Shown piece by piece: positions 7,794-16,169 of a stretch of 39,818 nucleotides of DNA. The stretch comes from an uncultured Lachnospiraceae bacterium (GTDB taxonomy: Bacteria; Bacillota; Clostridia; Lachnospirales; Lachnospiraceae): positions 1 through 39,818 of the forward strand of contig CANQCY010000017.1 of the NCBI GenBank assembly GCA_947591245.1, given 5' to 3'. A model generated the notes under the pieces. The model saw only the letters and a program-made list of their open reading frames with translations, was not told the DNA's origin and did not search any database. How positions within the stretch are numbered: position 1 is the stretch's first letter; every line of letters begins with the position of its first letter. The translations under genes and the position numbers were made by a program.

Positions 7794-8893
7794 AATCCGC
7801 TTTCTGCTTTCGCATCTCCATTCAAAGCTTTTTTCTTTGCCTCTGCCTTGCCGCCCGCGTTTTCTTTTCCCGCTTCTTCCGCGGAATCGTTCTCTTCCCG
7901 CGCTATATGCTTAGCCCGGACAAGATGCTCCACCTCGTCAAAAACAGACGGATTATCCGCGAGGTAAACCTTGGCGTTTTCGCGTCCCTGTCCGATTTTC
8001 TCCCCATTATATGAATACCACGCGCCGCTCTTTACGATAATATCATGTTTTACCGCCAGATCGAGCACATCTCCCTCTCTGGAAATTCCTTTGCCGAACA
8101 TAATATCAAATTCTGCCTCCTGAAACGGAGGAGCCACTTTGTTTTTCACAACCTTGACGCGGACATGGTTTCCGATCATCTCGCCGCCCTGCTTGAGAGT
8201 TTCAATCCTCCTGACGTCCAAACGCACTGACGAATAAAATTTAAGAGCGCGTCCTCCCGTCGTCGTCTCGGGATTTCCGAACATAACTCCCACTTTTTCA
8301 CGCAGCTGGTTAATGAAGATCACAATACAATTTGACTTATTAATAACACCCGTGAGTTTTCGGAGCGCCTGGCTCATCAGCCTTGCCTGAAGGCCAACAT
8401 GGCTGTCTCCCATATCGCCGTCAATCTCTGCTTTTGGCACGAGCGCGGCGACAGAGTCTACAATGACAATATCCACAGCTCCCGAGCGAACCATTGTCTC
8501 CGTGATCTCCAATGCCTGTTCCCCGCAGTCCGGCTGGGAAATATACAATTCATCAATGTCAACGCCGATATTGCGGGCGTATACCGGATCAAGCGCATGC
8601 TCGGCATCGATAAAGCCGGCGATACCGCCCCTCTTCTGAACCTCTGCCACCATATGCAGCGCAACGGTTGTCTTTCCGCTGGACTCCGGCCCGTATATTT
8701 CGATCACCCTGCCCCGCGGAATACCGCCCACGCCAAGGGCAATATCAAGACTCAGCGCGCCGGTGGGAACCGTCTCTACCTCCATCCCCGCCGCCCGGTC
8801 GCCAAGCTTCATCACGGAACCTTTGCCATATTGCTTTTCAATCTGCGCAATCGCAGATTCCAGCGCCTTAAGTTTATTTTGATCTTTTTCCAT
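7790..8893 (-). CDS. recA: Recombinase RecA
   Basis: RecA forms ATP-dependent filaments on single-stranded DNA, catalyses strand exchange and triggers LexA self-cleavage. The 367-residue protein has the Walker A motif GPESSGKT at 68-75, Walker B-like [14 protein letters not shown], and the L2/DNA-binding segment [22 protein letters not shown]. The C-terminus is an acidic and Lys/Ala-rich tail. I use ATG 8893 with GGAG nine bases upstream; a TTG five codons earlier is weaker because it lies within that site. It is the first gene of the recA-recX unit, read from a strong promoter carrying tandem LexA boxes. Confidence 0.98.
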   Translation of the reverse strand: MEKDQNKLKALESAIAQIEKQYGKGSVMKLGDRAAGMEVETVPTGALSLDIALGVGGIPRGRVIEIYGPESSGKTTVALHMVAEVQKRGGIAGFIDAEHALDPVYARNIGVDIDELYISQPDCGEQALEITETMVRSGAVDIVIVDSVAALVPKAEIDGDMGDSHVGLQARLMSQALRKLTGVINKSNCIVIFINQLREKVGVMFGNPETTTGGRALKFYSSVRLDVRRIETLKQGGEMIGNHVRVKVVKNKVAPPFQEAEFDIMFGKGISREGDVLDLAVKHDIIVKSGAWYSYNGEKIGQGRENAKVYLADNPSVFDEVEHLVRAKHIAREENDSAEEAGKENAGGKAEAKKKALNGDAKAESGL

Positions 8894-8943
8894 TCTCTTA
8901 ATCTCCAATCTTCAATTTGATATATTGATTCACGCCGAAAATA

Positions 8944-8970
8944 CGAACGCATTTTCGGAACACACGTTCT
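8944..8970. promoter_or_regulatory. Two abutting LexA (SOS) boxes
   Basis: Box 1, CGAACGCATTTTCG (8944-8957), has one mismatch to the Gram-positive consensus CGAACRNRYGTTCG. Box 2, GGAACACACGTTCT (8957-8970), has mismatches only at its two outer bases. They share one base and lie just downstream of the predicted recA transcription start (about 8974), where LexA would block RNA polymerase. Confidence 0.75.
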
Positions 8971-8980
8971 TTATAGGAAC

Positions 8981-9009
8981 ATATTACACCAAAAATATAT
9001 GCCTGTCAA
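8981..9009 (-). promoter_or_regulatory. Sigma-A promoter of recA-recX
   Basis: TTGACA (9009-9004), a 17-base spacer and TAATAT (8986-8981) form a near-perfect promoter on the minus strand. The LexA boxes begin 11 bases downstream of the -10 element. The leader to the recA start is about 80 bases. Confidence 0.88.
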
Positions 9010-9163
9010 TCTTTTTTTCATAAAAAGGAAAATAAATGATCTGCGATACGATAGAACGGTAAAGGCGTCGGATAATACACGCAGTTTTGCAAAAAATACA
9101 TTTTTAGTTTAGCACGGCTTTCTTATTTTGTAAAGCGGATTTTTCCCTGATCAGTACGATAAT
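9010..9163. other. Gene-free spacer upstream of recA
   Basis: This AT-rich stretch lies between the recA promoter and the SASP terminator. I see no ORF longer than about ten codons with a ribosome binding site, no convincing promoter and no stable dyad. Confidence 0.5.
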
Positions 9164-9207
9164 AAGGCATTCCCTTGTCCGTTCTCTGACTAAGGAATGC
9201 CTTTTTT
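9164..9207. terminator. Terminator downstream of the SASP gene
   Basis: AAGGCATTCC (9164-9173) pairs with GGAATGCCTT (9194-9203), and the stem can be extended by about five more bases with mismatches. The plus strand has a seven-T tail; the minus strand, which is the SASP direction, has TTATTAT. It is probably bidirectional in form and serves the SASP gene 38 bases upstream. Confidence 0.75.
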
Positions 9208-9241
9208 TACTTTGCAGATTTAGAAACGTTATTGATTATGG

Positions 9242-9439
9242 CTAACGCATGGACTCTTCCTGCTTTTTAATCATCTGACGAACCATCTCGCCGCCGACGC
9301 TTCCTGCTTCTCTGGATGTGAGATCGCCATTGTAACCCTCTTTCAGGTTTACGCCAAGCTCAGATGCAACCTCCATCTTAAACTTATTCATAGCGTCTTT
9401 CGCCTGCGGTACTTCCATTCTGTTGCTGGATTTGCTCAT
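9242..9439 (-). CDS. Alpha/beta-type small acid-soluble spore protein
   Basis: SASPs coat and protect spore DNA and supply amino acids on germination. The 65-residue protein has the germination-protease cleavage region EVASELG and the family signature LTSREAGSVGGEMVRQMI, which contacts DNA. I use ATG 9439, nine bases after GGAGG; a GTG immediately before it is in frame and six bases from the same site, so one residue is uncertain. Expression is expected only in the forespore under sigma-G, and a possible sigma-G promoter lies just upstream. It is a single gene between its own terminator and the recU end region. Confidence 0.95.
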   Translation of the reverse strand: MSKSSNRMEVPQAKDAMNKFKMEVASELGVNLKEGYNGDLTSREAGSVGGEMVRQMIKKQEESMR

Positions 9440-9461
9440 CACATTTCACCTCCGTGTTTTT

Positions 9462-9491
9462 TAGTATTTATCTTGAGAGATAACGGAATGC
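9462..9491 (-). promoter_or_regulatory. Possible sigma-G promoter of the SASP gene
   Basis: On the minus strand GCATT (9491-9487) and AATACTA (9468-9462) are 18 bases apart, each one mismatch from the sigma-G pattern GHATR / CATNHTA. The implied transcription start lies very close to the ribosome binding site. That short leader is a reason for doubt. Confidence 0.35.
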
Positions 9492-9516
9492 CTTTCCCCT
9501 GAAACATTCCGTTATC
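9479..9516. repeat. 12-base perfect inverted repeat between recU and the SASP gene
   Basis: GATAACGGAATG (9479-9490) is the exact complement of CATTCCGTTATC (9505-9516), with a 14-base loop. No T-run follows on the minus strand. It could stabilise or end the recU message, and it overlaps the possible sigma-G -35 element. A competing dyad, CCTGAA/TTCAGG (9498-9503 / 9524-9529), uses part of the same sequence. Confidence 0.7.
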
Positions 9517-9602
9517 CGAAACATTCAGGCATAAGCCACTCGGTTATCTGATACTATTGTACCCACGTAGGCCTATTTCATTCTGGTAGTTTTTAGCAGG
9601 CT

Positions 9603-10133
9603 TCAGCGCCGGCCGATGTCTTTTGAGAGCATTTCCAAATAGTGGACAAACGTCCCGGAATAGGTGGAAATCTCATATGCCGGATCAAGTTCCGAAAAAG
9701 TAAAGCTCTTTCTTCCGCCAGACTTCATCCTGTCCCAAAATTTTTTTAACGCGTCAAAAGGCAGATACATAAAACAATCCCTGCCGGCAAAATATATGAG
9801 CAGAAACGCAACGCCGCCCTGTTCTTCAAATTCCTGCATAAACCGCATCTGGTGCTCGTGCACATTGGCCAGGGCGAAGCGCTCTTCCGCACACTCTTTC
9901 GCGTCAAAGCAAACCGGAATCCCCTGAACGACGCCGATGTAATCCACCGTGCTTTTCTGGTCAAAATATGCCAGGGTGATATGTTTCGTGGACTTATCGA
10001 TATTGATCGGTTTGATCGGCGTCGGAACTTTCTGAATCAGGGCAAGTTTCTGCCTTCGGTATTTTTCATTTGTCAGATTTATGAGTTCCTCCAAAAAGGA
10101 GCCGCGCAATCCTCTTGAATTCCATGTCCCCAT
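9603..10133 (-). CDS. recU: Holliday junction resolvase RecU
   Basis: RecU cleaves four-way junctions with RuvAB in Firmicutes, the role RuvC has elsewhere. The 176-residue protein carries the RecU signatures RGLRGSFLEELIN, the nuclease core STVDYIGVVQGIPVCFDAKE (acidic and Lys residues of the PD-(D/E)XK type), and NVHEHQMRFMQEF. Length is slightly short but within the family range. The start lies two bases after the yebC stop, with only a weak GGATCAG upstream, so translation probably depends on coupling to yebC. Confidence 0.93.
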   Translation of the reverse strand: MGTWNSRGLRGSFLEELINLTNEKYRRQKLALIQKVPTPIKPINIDKSTKHITLAYFDQKSTVDYIGVVQGIPVCFDAKECAEERFALANVHEHQMRFMQEFEEQGGVAFLLIYFAGRDCFMYLPFDALKKFWDRMKSGGRKSFTFSELDPAYEISTYSGTFVHYLEMLSKDIGRR

Positions 10134-10135
10134 CT

Positions 10136-10864
10136 TTACTGATCCACATTATGGTATACGGCCTGCACGTCGTCATCCTCATCCAGCATATCCAAAATAC
10201 GGTTAAACATTTTTAAGTCGTTTTCATCCGTGAGTTCCACATAAGTCTGCGGAATCATCGTCACTTCCGCCTGCGCCATCGGCACCTCCACCTGTTCCAG
10301 CGCCTCCCTCACCTGACTGAAATCATCCGGAGAGGTCAGAATTTCATAACTGTCGTCTTCTTCATTAAAATCCTCGGCGCCGGCGTCTAACGCCATCATC
10401 ATAAACTCATCCGCATCGGTCTCATATTCCTCTTTATCCACAATGATCTGGCCTTTCTGGTCAAACATGTAGGACACGCATCCCGTTGTCCCGACATTGC
10501 CATTTCCTTTTGTAAACGCATTGCGGACATTGGAAGCCGTACGGTTTTTATTATCCGTAAGCGCTTCGACGATAATCGCCGTGCCGTTCGGTCCGTATCC
10601 TTCATAAGTAATGCTCGCATAATTGACGGCGTCCACATTTCCCGCCGCCTTTTTAATTCCGCGGTCAATCGTGTCATTCGGCATGTTATTCGCCTTTGCT
10701 TTTGCAATAACGTCGCGAAGTTTGCTATTGTTATTGGGATCCGGTCCGCCTTCCTTGACTGCGACGGCAAGCTCGCGTCCGATCACTGTAAAGATCTTTC
10801 CTTTTTTAGCGTCGTTTTTCTCTTTTTTATGCTTAATGTTCGCAAATTTTGAATGTCCTGACAT
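10136..10864 (-). CDS. yebC: YebC/TACO1-family protein
   Basis: The 242-residue protein begins with the hallmark [22 protein letters not shown] and contains the family's three-domain core ([12 protein letters not shown]..., [14 protein letters not shown], acidic C-terminal half). It was long annotated as a transcriptional regulator. Its mitochondrial relative TACO1 acts in translation, so a ribosome-linked role is likely. GGAGG lies 11 bases before the ATG. It precedes recU by two bases, forming a pair that parallels yebC-ruvC of proteobacteria. The gap to the upstream argR is only 42 bases, so it may be read from further upstream. Confidence 0.95.
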   Translation of the reverse strand: MSGHSKFANIKHKKEKNDAKKGKIFTVIGRELAVAVKEGGPDPNNNSKLRDVIAKAKANNMPNDTIDRGIKKAAGNVDAVNYASITYEGYGPNGTAIIVEALTDNKNRTASNVRNAFTKGNGNVGTTGCVSYMFDQKGQIIVDKEEYETDADEFMMMALDAGAEDFNEEDDSYEILTSPDDFSQVREALEQVEVPMAQAEVTMIPQTYVELTDENDLKMFNRILDMLDEDDDVQAVYHNVDQ

Positions 10865-10906
10865 ACTTATTATTCCTCCATTTTGTTAAATTAATATTTT
10901 TTCGCA

Positions 10907-11380
10907 TTACACGCGGGTAAACAACGCCCGCATATCCGACATCACCTGTTTTACCATTTCTTCCGTGCGAATGGCGCACATGATCGTGTCGTCCCCCGCG
11001 ATTGAACCGACGATGCCTTCAAACTCCATTGCGTCAATGGCGGCTGCCACCGCCATCGCCATTCCGCCCGCCGTCTTGACTACAAGCAGGTTCCCCGCCT
11101 GTTCGATCGACACAACGCCATCTTGGATCACGCTGACGTATTTGCCGCCGAAACGGCCTGTACCGCTGCTGCCTCCGCCGCCGTCCGCTGCTGTCATATA
11201 GCGCTGGCGCACCCGGACGCCCGGCACTTTTACGAGGGACATTTCGCGAATATCCCGCGATACGGTAGCCTGCGTGACGGAATACCCTTCTTCGTTTAAA
11301 TAGCGAGCCAGGTCTTCCTGCGTACCCACCTCGTATTTATGAATAATTTCTATGATTTTTTCCTGTCTTTTCTTCTTCAT
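10907..11380 (-). CDS. argR: Arginine repressor ArgR/AhrC
   Basis: ArgR is a hexameric, arginine-responsive DNA-binding regulator of arginine metabolism. The 157-residue protein has the N-terminal winged helix (EDLARYLNEEGYSVTQATVSRDIREM, about 22-48), a linker rich in Gly and Ser, and the C-terminal oligomerisation and arginine-binding domain with GSIAGDDTIMCAIRT. I chose ATG 11380; the in-frame TTG at 11410 overlaps the nadK stop and has no site. The ribosome binding site is weak (GAGTTGGG), which suggests coupling to nadK 26 bases upstream. In many Firmicutes recN follows argR; here yebC does. Confidence 0.94.
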   Translation of the reverse strand: MKKKRQEKIIEIIHKYEVGTQEDLARYLNEEGYSVTQATVSRDIREMSLVKVPGVRVRQRYMTAADGGGGSSGTGRFGGKYVSVIQDGVVSIEQAGNLLVVKTAGGMAMAVAAAIDAMEFEGIVGSIAGDDTIMCAIRTEEMVKQVMSDMRALFTRV

Positions 11381-11406
11381 ATTATTTACCCAACTCGGCT
11401 GCGCCG

Positions 11407-12228
11407 TCAAAACCGATTCAGTTTGCTTCTCATTTTTTCAAAAAAACCGGCTCCGTGGATGGAAACCACATCAAAAGACTCCCGCGCCTTCCTTATGTAG
11501 GCGACGTCTCCGGTCTGTATCTCCCACAGGACTTCTCCGTCGCACCGAACCGTCGCTTCATCCACATAGCTCTCCCTCGTCCGCTCCACCTGTACCCGGA
11601 TGCTGTCGGCAGAAGACAGCACCAGGCTCCGCTTATTCAGTGAATGGGGACAAATCGGCGTGACGACGAGCGCCTCCATATTCGGGGAGAGAACCGGCCC
11701 TCCGGCGGACAGGTTGTAAGCGGTCGAACCGGTCGGCGTGGCAATAATAACGCCGTCTGCCACATATGTATCCATCAGCTCGTCATTGACCCATACGCTC
11801 ACCGTGATCATCCTTCCGATATTCCGCTTCCCGACGATGACCTCGTTCACCGCCAGCCTTCTCTCCTCGACGCACCCGACCGCGCCCTCCAGCACCATCC
11901 GCTTTTCAATGCTGTATTTTCCGCTCAGAACCGCATCCAGCGCCTGATACATTCCCGGTTTTTCCACCTCTGTGAGAAACCCGAGCGTTCCCAGATTGAC
12001 GCCGAGTATCGGTATATTTCTGCCGGCGATTCTTTTCGCCACGCGGATCACGGTGCCGTCGCCGCCGAGCACAATCGCCATGTCCGCGTCTTCTTCCGGA
12101 CAAACGTATTCCTCATGATTTATTATTTTAACACATATTCTTGATTTTTCCAAATACGATTTTATCACATTTGCAACAGAGCGCTCCATATCCTTTTCTT
12201 CGTTGACAATCAAACAGACTTGATTCAT
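11407..12228 (-). CDS. nadK: NAD kinase
   Basis: NAD kinase phosphorylates NAD to NADP. The 273-residue protein has the catalytic LGGDGTVIR near residue 55, the NE-V motif (LAVNEVIVGK), and the NAD-binding GVIIATPTGSTAYNLSAGGPVLSP, followed by TPICPHSLNKRSLVL. The GGAGGG site is six bases before the ATG. It follows tlyA by 15 bases and precedes argR, the standard clostridial order. Confidence 0.96.
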   Translation of the reverse strand: MNQVCLIVNEEKDMERSVANVIKSYLEKSRICVKIINHEEYVCPEEDADMAIVLGGDGTVIRVAKRIAGRNIPILGVNLGTLGFLTEVEKPGMYQALDAVLSGKYSIEKRMVLEGAVGCVEERRLAVNEVIVGKRNIGRMITVSVWVNDELMDTYVADGVIIATPTGSTAYNLSAGGPVLSPNMEALVVTPICPHSLNKRSLVLSSADSIRVQVERTRESYVDEATVRCDGEVLWEIQTGDVAYIRKARESFDVVSIHGAGFFEKMRSKLNRF

Positions 12229-12243
12229 GTTACCCTCCGTTTT

Positions 12244-13071
12244 CTATATGCTTTCATTTGCCGCCTCAACCGCCTCGCGGATCCTGTCAAGCTCGTCCGG
12301 TCCTATATCTGCCGGATCCGCTCCTTCTTTTTTTGCGTAAAGCAAATATTCGATATTTCCCTCCGGTCCCCGGATCGGTGAATAATCCAAACCATAAATG
12401 GCAAATCCGAGGCTCTTTGCATAGCGGATCACAGACTCAATCACTTCCCTGTGTACCTCTTTGTCCCGAACCACCCCTTTTTTCCCCACCTTTTCCCTGC
12501 CCGCCTCAAACTGGGGCTTAATCAGGCATACTGCCGCCGCGCCATCCTTCATGATCTCCCTCACCGGCTCAAGCACCTTCGTAAGGGAAATAAACGCCAC
12601 GTCAATCGACACGAAATCGACAGGCTCTCCGATATCCTCCGGCGTGACATAACGGATATTTGTCTTCTCCATTGATTTCACGCGCGCATCCTGTCTGAGC
12701 TTCCATGCAAGCTGGTTTGTCCCTACGTCAACGGCATACACGAAATCCGCGCCGTTTTGCAGCATGCAGTCCGTAAACCCGCCCGTTGATGCGCCTACAT
12801 CCATACAGACGCAGTTTTTTACCGAAACCGGGAAAACTTCCATTGCCTTGTCCAGCTTATAGCCCCCGCGGCTGACATATTTCATCTTTTTTCCCTTGAC
12901 CTCAATCGCCGCGTTTTCCGGAAATTTCTGCCCCGCTTTGTCCTCGCGGCGGTTTTCCACAAATACGTTTCCCGTCATGATGACGGCCTTCGCTTTTTCC
13001 CGCGACTCTGCCAGCCCCCGATTCACGAGAAGGACATCCAGCCGCTCCTTTTTTATCTTTTCATTTGGCAT
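12244..13071 (-). CDS. tlyA: TlyA-family rRNA (cytidine-2'-O)-methyltransferase
   Basis: The 275-residue protein has an N-terminal S4 RNA-binding domain (ERLDVLLVNRGLAESREKAKAVIMTGNVFV) and an FtsJ-like Rossmann methyltransferase domain with the SAM loop DVGASTGGFTDCML. A conserved IKPQFEAGREKVGKKGVVRD segment follows. TlyA of mycobacteria methylates 16S and 23S rRNA; many Firmicutes copies are called hemolysin by tradition. I chose ATG 13071, six bases after GAGG. An ATG at 13083 is also possible. Either way the gene overlaps the 3' end of dxs and is coupled to it. Confidence 0.92.
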   Translation of the reverse strand: MPNEKIKKERLDVLLVNRGLAESREKAKAVIMTGNVFVENRREDKAGQKFPENAAIEVKGKKMKYVSRGGYKLDKAMEVFPVSVKNCVCMDVGASTGGFTDCMLQNGADFVYAVDVGTNQLAWKLRQDARVKSMEKTNIRYVTPEDIGEPVDFVSIDVAFISLTKVLEPVREIMKDGAAAVCLIKPQFEAGREKVGKKGVVRDKEVHREVIESVIRYAKSLGFAIYGLDYSPIRGPEGNIEYLLYAKKEGADPADIGPDELDRIREAVEAANESI

Positions 13072-15043
13072 CTTTGTCCTCATTTCTGCCCCGCCGTTTC
13101 TTTTTGCCGGATTGCTTTTTGCGCTTTAACTGCTGAAGGGAAGCCTGAATCTCTTCCGCCACGCCCGCCGCATCCATTCCGTACCTCTGATACAGCTCCT
13201 CCGGCGCGCCGTGCTCCACATACGTATCCTTGATGGAAATGTTGATCAGGCATTTCGGTACGACGCCATTCTCCGCCAGCATCGCCGCCGCCTGCTGACC
13301 GAACCCTCCGGTCATCTCATTGTCCTCCAGCGTCGCCATCCCCTTATGCTTCGGCACAAGCTTCCGCATCAGTTCCTCGTCAAACGGCTTAACAAACCTC
13401 ATATCAACTACCGTGCAGGAGATCTTTTCTTCCTTGAGGATCAGCGCCGCATCGAGCGCCGTTTTCACCATATTGCCCACGGCAAACAGGACGAAATCAC
13501 CGTCTGCGTTCCGGCACGGCTCCCCGCTTAAAACCTCTCCGTCCGCAAAAATAATGCTGGCGCGCCCATACCGCATCTCTTCATGCCGTCCCCCCATTTC
13601 ACTGAGCTCAAATACCCTTCCGCGCGGATAGCGCACTGCCACCGGGCCATCCCAGCCGTAAGCAAAATCCAGGCTGCTTCTGAGCTCCGTCCCGTCCATC
13701 GGGGAGAGCACTGTCATATTCGGAATGGAGGTCAGGTAAGAAATATCAAAAATCCCCTGATGCGTGTCGCCGTCTCTCCCGACGATGCCGCTGCGATCCA
13801 CCGTAAAAATAACGGGCAGCCGGTTCAGGCAGATATCATGGATAATCTGGTCATAGGCGCGCTGCAAAAAAGTTGAATAAATGGAGATCACCGGACGGAG
13901 GCCGCCCGTCACAAGCCCCGCCGAAAACGTCACGGCATGTCCTTCCGCAATTCCCACGTCAAACGACCGTTTGGGAAATTCCCGGGCAAATTTGCTAACG
14001 CCGGTTCCGTCCGGCATAGCCGCGCAAACGGATACGAGCTCCGTACATGTCCGTCCCTTTTCTAACAGCCAATCCCCGAAAATATCAGTGTAGCCCGGTT
14101 CATCCGGCGCCAGCAGCTCGCCGTTTCTCGGGTTAAACGCCTCGACCCCATGAAACACGGAGGGATTTTTCTCCGCCGGAAGATATCCCTTTCCCTTTTT
14201 TGTCACAACATGAATGAGCACCGGTCTGTTTTTGATGCGCGCCGCCGCCTGAAATGCCTGCAGCATCCCTTCGATATCATGTCCGTCGATCGGACCCACA
14301 TAAATAATTCCCATCTCTTCAAAAAACATGCCGGGTACGAACAGATGCTTCAGGGAATTTTTTGCATTTTTGATCGTCTCCGCCATCGTCACGCCGACAT
14401 TGGGGATTTTATCCAGACGCTCTTCGATATTTATTTTCAAATTATTATAAGTCTGGTTCGTCCTCATCTTTCCGAGATAGCGGGAAATTCCGCCGACATT
14501 TTTTGCGATTGACATCTTATTGTCATTGAGAACGATGATGAGATTGGATTTGAGCTGCTCCGCGTTATTAAGAGCCTCAAACGCCATGCCGCCGGAGAGC
14601 GCGCCGTCGCCGATTACCGCCACTACCTTTTCATCGCCGCCCTGTATATCCCTCGCCTTCGCCAGGCCGAGAGCGACCGAGATCGAGGTGGAGCTATGTC
14701 CGGTATTAAATGTATCCGCCGCATTTTCTTCCACTTTCGGAAAACCGCTCAGGCCGCCGAGTTGCCGCAGAGTGCCGAATTTCCGGTTTCTTCCCGTCAG
14801 AATCTTGTGAACATACGACTGGTGTCCCACGTCCCAGATCAGCTTATCCTTCGGAAAGTCCAGAAAAAGATGAAGCGCCATCGTCAGCTCTACCGCGCCC
14901 AGATTGGAGGCAAGATGCCCTCCTGTGCGGCTAACGCTCTTTACGAGACGCACCCGTATCTCTTTCGCCAGTTTCCGGTAATCCTCAGGCGCAATATTTT
15001 TTATATCATTTTCCTTTTTGATTTCATTTAATAAAGTACCCAA
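13061..15043 (-). CDS. dxs: 1-deoxy-D-xylulose-5-phosphate synthase
   Basis: Dxs condenses pyruvate and glyceraldehyde 3-phosphate, the first step of the MEP isoprenoid pathway, using thiamine diphosphate. The 660-residue protein has the substrate and cofactor motifs DVGHQSYVHKILTGR, GHSSTSISVALGLA, VIGDGALSGGMAFEALNNA, YVGPIDGHD and, in the transketolase C-domain, DRSGIVGRDGDTHQG. The only plausible start is TTG 15043, since an in-frame stop lies two codons upstream; GAGGAAAG is about 11 bases away. The C-terminus carries a basic tail of about 20 residues that ends inside the tlyA start region. Confidence 0.96.
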   Translation of the reverse strand: MGTLLNEIKKENDIKNIAPEDYRKLAKEIRVRLVKSVSRTGGHLASNLGAVELTMALHLFLDFPKDKLIWDVGHQSYVHKILTGRNRKFGTLRQLGGLSGFPKVEENAADTFNTGHSSTSISVALGLAKARDIQGGDEKVVAVIGDGALSGGMAFEALNNAEQLKSNLIIVLNDNKMSIAKNVGGISRYLGKMRTNQTYNNLKINIEERLDKIPNVGVTMAETIKNAKNSLKHLFVPGMFFEEMGIIYVGPIDGHDIEGMLQAFQAAARIKNRPVLIHVVTKKGKGYLPAEKNPSVFHGVEAFNPRNGELLAPDEPGYTDIFGDWLLEKGRTCTELVSVCAAMPDGTGVSKFAREFPKRSFDVGIAEGHAVTFSAGLVTGGLRPVISIYSTFLQRAYDQIIHDICLNRLPVIFTVDRSGIVGRDGDTHQGIFDISYLTSIPNMTVLSPMDGTELRSSLDFAYGWDGPVAVRYPRGRVFELSEMGGRHEEMRYGRASIIFADGEVLSGEPCRNADGDFVLFAVGNMVKTALDAALILKEEKISCTVVDMRFVKPFDEELMRKLVPKHKGMATLEDNEMTGGFGQQAAAMLAENGVVPKCLINISIKDTYVEHGAPEELYQRYGMDAAGVAEEIQASLQQLKRKKQSGKKKRRGRNEDKDAK

Positions 15044-15080
15044 TGTAATTCACACTTTCCTCATATTTGCATGCCTTTTC

Positions 15081-15974
15081 CTACTTATCCCGGTCAGCCA
15101 GCCAAATGAATAAATCTGTCAGGAACTTCGGTTTCCCTATAAACCCATTCAGGCAGGACAGCGCCTCCTCCGTATACATGCGGACCTGTTTCCGCGATGC
15201 GTCGATGCCGTGTATAGCGGCATACGTGCTCTTTTCATTTTTCTCGTCCGAGTGAACCGGTTTTCCGAGCTTGTCCTCATCACCCGCCACATCCAGAATA
15301 TCATCCTGAATCTGGAACGCCATTCCCAGATGATTTCCGATCTTTTCCAATGTTTTCACATCTTCATTGGATGCGCCTGCCAAAATCCCGCCAATCATAA
15401 ACGCCGCCTCAAACAATGCCGCGGTTTTCGTTCTGTAGACAAACAAAAGCGTATCTTCATCCACGAACTTTCCGTTTTCTTCTACGTCTACGGCCTGACC
15501 GCCCACCATGCCAAATACGCCCGCCTTGCGTCCGAGTACCCGCAGTGCTTTCACAATGCGCGCCGGATCCCCGCCGCCCTCAAAAGCGCAAAACGCCGTT
15601 TCATAGGCAAGGTTTAGCAAGGCGTCCCCCGCCAGTATCCCCATCGCTTCGCCAAATTTTTTGTGCGTGGTAAGCTTTCCCCGGCGGTAGTCGTCATTGT
15701 CCATCGCCGGCAGGTCGTCGTGCACGAGAGAATACGTGTGAATCATCTCGATCGCCGCCATAAACGGCTCGATGACCGCTGCATCTTTCCCGCCGCACAT
15801 CCGGTACGCCTCATCCATGATAATAGGGCGAATCCGTTTCCCCCCGGCGCACGCGCTGTACTTCACTGCCTGAAAAACGGTCTTCTGATATCCGGATTCT
15901 TTGGGCAGGTATTTCCCCAACGCCCGCTCCGCCCGTTCCGCACGTTCTTCCGCCATTTGCTCAAAGTCACTCAT
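15081..15974 (-). CDS. ispA: Polyprenyl diphosphate synthase (farnesyl/geranylgeranyl type)
   Basis: This cytosolic trans-prenyltransferase builds C15-C20 chains from the products of the MEP pathway started by the neighbouring dxs. The 297-residue protein has the first Asp-rich motif as DDLPAMDNDDYRRG and the second as QIQDDILD, with KKFGEAMGILAGDALL between them. The region before the first motif (MIHTYSLVHDD) resembles farnesyl diphosphate synthases. The ATG overlaps the xseB stop by eight bases. Chain length cannot be set with certainty from sequence. Confidence 0.93.
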   Translation of the reverse strand: MSDFEQMAEERAERAERALGKYLPKESGYQKTVFQAVKYSACAGGKRIRPIIMDEAYRMCGGKDAAVIEPFMAAIEMIHTYSLVHDDLPAMDNDDYRRGKLTTHKKFGEAMGILAGDALLNLAYETAFCAFEGGGDPARIVKALRVLGRKAGVFGMVGGQAVDVEENGKFVDEDTLLFVYRTKTAALFEAAFMIGGILAGASNEDVKTLEKIGNHLGMAFQIQDDILDVAGDEDKLGKPVHSDEKNEKSTYAAIHGIDASRKQVRMYTEEALSCLNGFIGKPKFLTDLFIWLADRDK

Positions 15975-16167
15975 CTGTCTGTTCCCCGATCTCCTTTTTC
16001 ATGATAATATCAATCTTTTTTTCTACTTTATCGATCGCCTCATTGCCCATCTTGACAAGCTTCATCCCTTCGGAAAATTTACCGTAGGCTTCCTCCAGCG
16101 AAAGCTTCTCATTTTCCATGCTGCCCACTGTATCTTCCAGTTTTTCCATAATTTCTTCCAGTTCCAT
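15967..16167 (-). CDS. xseB: Exonuclease VII small subunit
   Basis: XseB pairs with XseA to degrade single-stranded DNA to oligonucleotides. The 66-residue protein is a helical hairpin with the family patterns LEEIMEKLEDTVGSMENEKLSLEEAY and FSEGMKLVK. The chosen ATG is two bases after the xseA stop. A GTG at 16173 overlapping that stop as GTGA is an equally good alternative and would add two residues. The 3' end overlaps ispA. Confidence 0.9.
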   Translation of the reverse strand: MELEEIMEKLEDTVGSMENEKLSLEEAYGKFSEGMKLVKMGNEAIDKVEKKIDIIMKKEIGEQTDE

Positions 16168-16169
16168 CG

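Noticed and set aside
9010-9210. A plus-strand small RNA ending at the seven-T terminator near 9203
   Set aside because: The T-run is best on the plus strand, but I find no plus-strand promoter in the stretch. The hairpin is explained by the spore protein gene ending 38 bases away.
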